Shown here: in pieces, positions 5,947 through 6,441 of the stretch
Layout: every line of letters starts with the position of its first letter
How positions within the stretch are numbered: the first letter of the stretch is position 1
From: Oscillospiraceae bacterium
GTDB taxonomy: Bacteria; Bacillota; Clostridia; Oscillospirales; Ruminococcaceae
NCBI GenBank assembly: GCA_017472375.1
Contig: JAFUQL010000121.1
Span: forward strand, 1 to 6,441
Reading direction: 5' to 3'
DNA: 6,441 bases
Position numbers and translations under genes: made by a program
The notes under the pieces: generated by a model
Databases searched by the model: none
Seen by the model: only the letters and a program-made list of their open reading frames with translations
What the model was told of the DNA's origin: nothing

Positions 5947-6441
5947 TCAGAGCCCCAGCACCTGCGCGGGGTCGTAGCGCAGGCCATCCAGGAGCAATTC
6001 AAAGTGAAGGTGCGGCCCAGTGGTACGGCCCGTTTGCCCTGCCGTTCCGATCCGTGTACCTGCATCCACGCGCTCACCCTGGTGGACAAAAATATATTGC
6101 ATGTGGCAGTAGAACGTCACCACACCTCCCTCATGCTGGATCCGCACACAGTTTCCATAGCTGTCGCTGTGCCTTGTCTCGGTCACGATCCCTCTGCCTG
6201 ACGAAAACACCTCCTGCCCCTCCTGCGCCGCCAGATCCACCCCCGTGTGAAAGCTCTTTTTCCAGGTGATAGGATCTCTGCGCCAGCCATATTCAGAGTT
6301 CACCCCCAGCGTTCCCTGCAGCGGCGGCTCCAGCGGCACATCGCTCAAAAACGCCTCCAGTGTGCTGCCCTCCGGCGCTTTACTGCCAAACAGTGCAGCC
6401 AGGCTGGTACTGTCCCACAAGGGGTCGTCCGAGGCCGCCTC
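5947..6441 (-). CDS. M23/LytM-domain peptidase, N-terminus outside window (SpoIVFA-like position)
   Basis: Only the C-terminal 164 residues are in the window; the frame is open to the edge. The visible part is a low-complexity linker of about 45 residues followed by a complete M23 (LytM) domain. Numbered from the first visible residue, the domain starts near GWRRDPIT (about 52). The zinc ligands are intact: H and D in HTGVD, and the HLHFEL motif near the end, with YCHM between them. M23 enzymes cut peptidoglycan cross-bridges outside the membrane; several, such as SpoIIQ and SpoIVFA, act instead as scaffolds. Intact ligands make catalysis possible here. The stop is one base before the M50 start, so the two are almost certainly co-translated, as spoIVFA and spoIVFB are. 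Any signal anchor would lie outside the window, so membrane topology cannot be judged. A TTG at 6420 is not needed as a start. Confidence 0.88.
   Translation of the reverse strand, partial: EAASDDPLWDSTSLAALFGSKAPEGSTLEAFLSDVPLEPPLQGTLGVNSEYGWRRDPITWKKSFHTGVDLAAQEGQEVFSSGRGIVTETRHSDSYGNCVRIQHEGGVVTFYCHMQYIFVHQGERVDAGTRIGTAGQTGRTTGPHLHFELLLDGLRYDPAQVLGL

Noticed and set aside
5946..6089. N-terminal extension of the M50 gene upstream of 5945
   Set aside because: It overlaps the M23 coding sequence including HLHFEL, and the 48 extra residues are not membrane-like or family-like.
4719..6269. 516-codon open frame on the plus strand
   Set aside because: It lies antisense to the radical SAM, M50 and M23 genes, which have clear family motifs. 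Its product is rich in His, Gln and Arg without recognisable domains, as expected from the reverse of GC-rich codons.

Overview
The window carries eight genes, all read on the minus strand, so transcription runs from high to low coordinates. Gene families, gene order and a GC-rich third codon position point to a Gram-positive Firmicute of the clostridial Oscillospiraceae/Ruminococcaceae type (Faecalibacterium, Gemmiger or Subdoligranulum-like). The genus is inferred from memory of the families, not proven. There are no rRNAs, tRNAs, CRISPR arrays, insertion sequences or phage genes.

Upstream block (6441 down to 3008): a M23/LytM-type peptidase domain protein cut by the window edge, a very short M50 membrane metalloprotease, a large radical SAM protein, and its usual small partner of the DUF2344 family. 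The first two resemble the SpoIVFA/SpoIVFB pair. The last two overlap by 29 bases and are probably translationally coupled. Spacing is tight (1 base, 39 bases, 29-base overlap), which suggests one operon.

Intergenic control region (3007 to 2788): a weak possible terminator, then a strong sigma-A-type promoter (TTGCAA, 17-base spacer, TATGAT with an extended -10 and upstream A/T tracts). A roughly 118-base leader with several hairpins follows and precedes rplS. It is a candidate L19 autoregulatory leader.

Downstream block (2787 down to 1): rplS (ribosomal protein L19), a clear intrinsic terminator with a GCAA tetraloop, a second palindrome just before the ribosome binding site of lepB, then lepB (signal peptidase I), rbgA/ylqF (50S assembly GTPase), rnhB (RNase HII) and yraN (UPF0102). 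The last four overlap one another by 4 to 20 bases (4 to 8 if rnhB starts at its internal TTG). The terminator should let rplS be expressed far above the genes behind it.

Two sequence anomalies stand out. RbgA has threonine where the P-loop lysine of its G1 motif is expected. The yraN reading frame has an in-frame TAA at codon 19 with normal family sequence on both sides. Each is explained by a single base change, so natural mutation and sequence error both remain open. I see no convincing new multi-gene system. The best candidates for new biology are the uncharacterised radical SAM/DUF2344 pair and the stripped-down SpoIVFB-like protease.
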